The notes beneath the pieces are model-generated. The model was not told the DNA's origin, did not search any database, and saw only the letters and a program-made list of their open reading frames with translations. Below are positions 62,210 through 64,000 of a DNA stretch of 64,000 bases, in pieces. How positions within the stretch are numbered: position 1 is the stretch's first letter; each line of letters begins with the position of its first letter. Where the stretch lies: assembly GCA_000469685.2 (NCBI GenBank), contig LS997563.1:38914468-38978467 (forward strand), read 5' to 3'. The DNA is from Haemonchus contortus (taxonomy: Eukaryota; Nematoda; Chromadorea; Rhabditida; Trichostrongylidae). A program made the position numbers and the translations under genes.

Positions 62210-63504
62210 TCAATCCTGTGTATCAGTATCCTCAAGTAGAGGAGCCAATTCAGAAACTGCAGACGGATCATAAGCAAAGGATGTATTTCGCGCAGTGATC
62301 GGAGTAAGAGTAGTAGTATTGCATCTGTCATCTGTGAAGTTTGCGATCATGGCCACATAGGTGTCACAAACTTCGCTATAATTCAAATGTGACCTAAAAA
62401 ACTGTCTCGAGGATTATAGCTAATTGCAAAAAAAAAAGCACAGGAAACGAAACAAATAATTGACTAGAGGATAAAGGCGTTTGCTAGTCTTTCTAGAAAT
62501 TTGGAGGATGAAGACTTCTGACGTTCATCAACCCTATGTTGGGACCCCGCATTCGACTTCCATTCAGAATCTTAGTGGTGTATTGAGTACGTATGTGGCC
62601 TATACAATGAATTGCGGTGGTTAATCGGTGTATCAGTCAAAGCTGTTATTCTCCCAGACAAGTCTGTTACCGATTAAACGACCTCGTAGGGATGGAAGGC
62701 TTGGTTGGCCTAGGCGGATATCAATCCGGGATTCGATTATAGGCGGTTTGTGTGATAGTGTACCAGCTGCCACTACACCAGCTAGGCCCTATTATTACTA
62801 AAAAAAACCGACTTCTTATAAGTGTAGACGACTCACGTTAGATTGTACGCAGTCCGTCTGTCTTCAGCAGACTCATTAAGCACTTTCTTGACGAGCCTGG
62901 AATGCATTTACCAATATTAAATACAGACTAGAAAAAGTGAGAAATTCACCCGAAAAATACAAGTACATAGGGTAATGCATTCAAAAGAATTCAAAGGAAT
63001 TACACAACCTAGGAAAATAGTGCCGTGGCAGACAATAATTCCAAACTTCTCTTCCCCGAGGGAACCTTATAGGCATATGTTTCGCCGCGCGTGAAAAGTT
63101 CGTGCTGTTCAAGTTCTTCCCTACAGTGATGATTAGGTTGAAAGGCATTTCTTACGGTCCAAGTGTGGTGTTTACAAATTTCGTGACGATATCACATCGT
63201 TTTGTCATGTTGCTGCTGCTGCTCCAGAAGATCAGCCCATCAGCACCCATCTTATAAGGCAGTACAATCGTACTACACAAGTCTTCCTTAAAATTGGAAC
63301 AATAGATTTAGTGAAGATTGTACCGATTGAGAATTAGGCTCAAATAATATCCAGATACATCAAGTCAGCTACCTTTGTATAGAAGGAGCATAGCTGATTA
63401 AGGGGATCGTATTCAAATTTTGTGTATACATAGATGGGCAAATGCCGGCTGTAGTTCCGAGCTACCCGCAAGGTTTCAGCCATGATAGCCTGGAAATGTT
63501 TTGA
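62210..63504 (-). CDS. Hyaluronidase-family enzyme (glycoside hydrolase 56), 3' part
   Basis: GH56 enzymes cleave hyaluronan or, in worms, chondroitin, usually in secretory or lysosomal compartments. Four exons are visible on the minus strand: 63504-63373, 63286-63156, 62896-62837, 62393-62210, all in phase. They encode SKHFQAIMAETLRVARNY, LPIYVYTKFEYDPLNQLCSF, EDLCSTIVLPYKMGADGLIF followed by WSSSSNMTKRCD, then LVKKVLNESAEDRRTAYNL, and a tail ending LLEDTDTQD. The segments match the family's RVQEALRVA, LPVYVYTR and GA.G...W blocks. The catalytic DxE half and the signal peptide lie beyond the window, so activity cannot be judged. The first visible acceptor is uncertain (GCTCAG at 63505, or TTCCAG 15 bases on). 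Chondroitin hydrolase chhy-1 is the worm gene I would compare first. Confidence 0.85.
62521..62789 (-). repeat. tRNA-derived SINE, full-length-like copy
   Basis: ACGTTCATCAACCCTATG (3' end), CGACTTCCATTCAGAATC, GTGGCCTATACAATGA, GACAAGTCTGTTACCGATTA, GATGGAAGGCTTGGTTGGCC and GTGTGATAGTGTACCAGCTG, then CACTACACCAGC. It lies in the last intron (62394-62836) of the hyaluronidase gene. The B-box region is partly mutated. Confidence 0.85.
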
Positions 63505-63539
63505 CTGAGCAGTTCGTCGATAGGGTCCCAAACAGAAAA

Positions 63540-64000
63540 ATCAGAGACTTTAAGAACAGCTTCCAGATGGGGATGAAGGCTGATCCATCTGGAAGCTGTC
63601 CGAAGAGAGAGGAGATGGAGTGGGTGCAGTGCGATCCAAATACTGAGAGTGAGCTGCCGCGGAAAGTGAAAAAACCAAGTTCCTCAGCTTCGAGAAGTTA
63701 ATGAAGTCAGTCGCAGACGGTTCTGGGGAGCCCTAGGAATGATAAACAACCCACTGTTGGCAAGGTAGACCAGGCTATAAAAGCCCGAATAAACGCGGCA
63801 TGGATGAAGTAGAGAGGGCCCACTAATATTGACTGACAGCGCTCCAGGTCGCTCAGAGGAAAACTATACTTTGGTGGTTAAAGGCGAGTGCCCGCCTGTA
63901 AGTAGAAATAATGAAAGACAGCTTCATTCCGCTGAGATGAGGATGCTCATACGGCCCTACGCTTGGAGGCGACTACGACAAGATAGAAAAACTTCAAAGC
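63540..64000 (+). pseudogene. Decayed non-LTR retrotransposon RT fragment
   Basis: Scattered segments resemble the C-terminal end of nematode endonuclease/RT elements: ARINAAWMK followed by a stop (about 63790-63815) where active elements have INAAWMKWR, and SAEMRMLIRPYAW (about 63929-63967) where they have AEMRMLRW. Stops and shifts interrupt everything, so it is dead. It runs antisense within the presumed upstream intron of the hyaluronidase gene and continues past the window. Confidence 0.5.

Overview
The window looks like nuclear DNA of a clade V (rhabditid/strongylid-type) nematode; the exact species is not determinable from sequence alone. The reasons are: many small exons with short T-rich introns ending in TTTCAG, an ATP-specific succinyl-CoA ligase beta gene that matches animal SUCLA2 at 434 codons, a nematode-style C-type lectin, a hyaluronidase-family gene, and a secreted protein built from about twenty lustrin-type cysteine domains. 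Most of the DNA is non-coding and full of small repeats.

Layout. 1-2.1 kb: no gene. 2.1-4.0 kb: a Penelope-like retroelement (PLE) on + with a largely intact reverse-transcriptase ORF, followed by two perfect hairpins whose loops hold every conserved piece of a hammerhead ribozyme in a non-canonical order. 4-24 kb: intergenic and repeat-rich (TAA/ATT microsatellites, SINEs, foldback sequences); only one weak exon pair near 14.9-15.2 kb. 24.1-24.8 kb: a long inverted-repeat element. 24.88-30.82 kb (-): SUCLA2, 14 exons, every intron phase checked. 31-38.4 kb: no firm gene. 38.41-58.52 kb (+): a gene of about 30 exons for a cysteine-repeat secreted protein, with introns hosting a second, broken, antisense PLE, several SINEs and a Tc1/mariner-type MITE. 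59.25-61.47 kb (-): C-type lectin. 62.21-63.50 kb (-): 3' half of a glycoside hydrolase 56 (hyaluronidase) gene that continues past the window edge. 63.5-64 kb (+): decayed non-LTR retrotransposon.

The host genes do not form a pathway: one is a mitochondrial TCA-cycle enzyme, the other three are secreted or extracellular-matrix proteins. The best candidate for something undescribed is the ribozyme-like double hairpin behind the PLE (3890-3977). A diverged counterpart follows the second PLE copy (about 54262-54340, minus strand) with compensatory changes in two of the three stems. A tRNA-derived SINE family with at least a dozen copies is the second notable feature.
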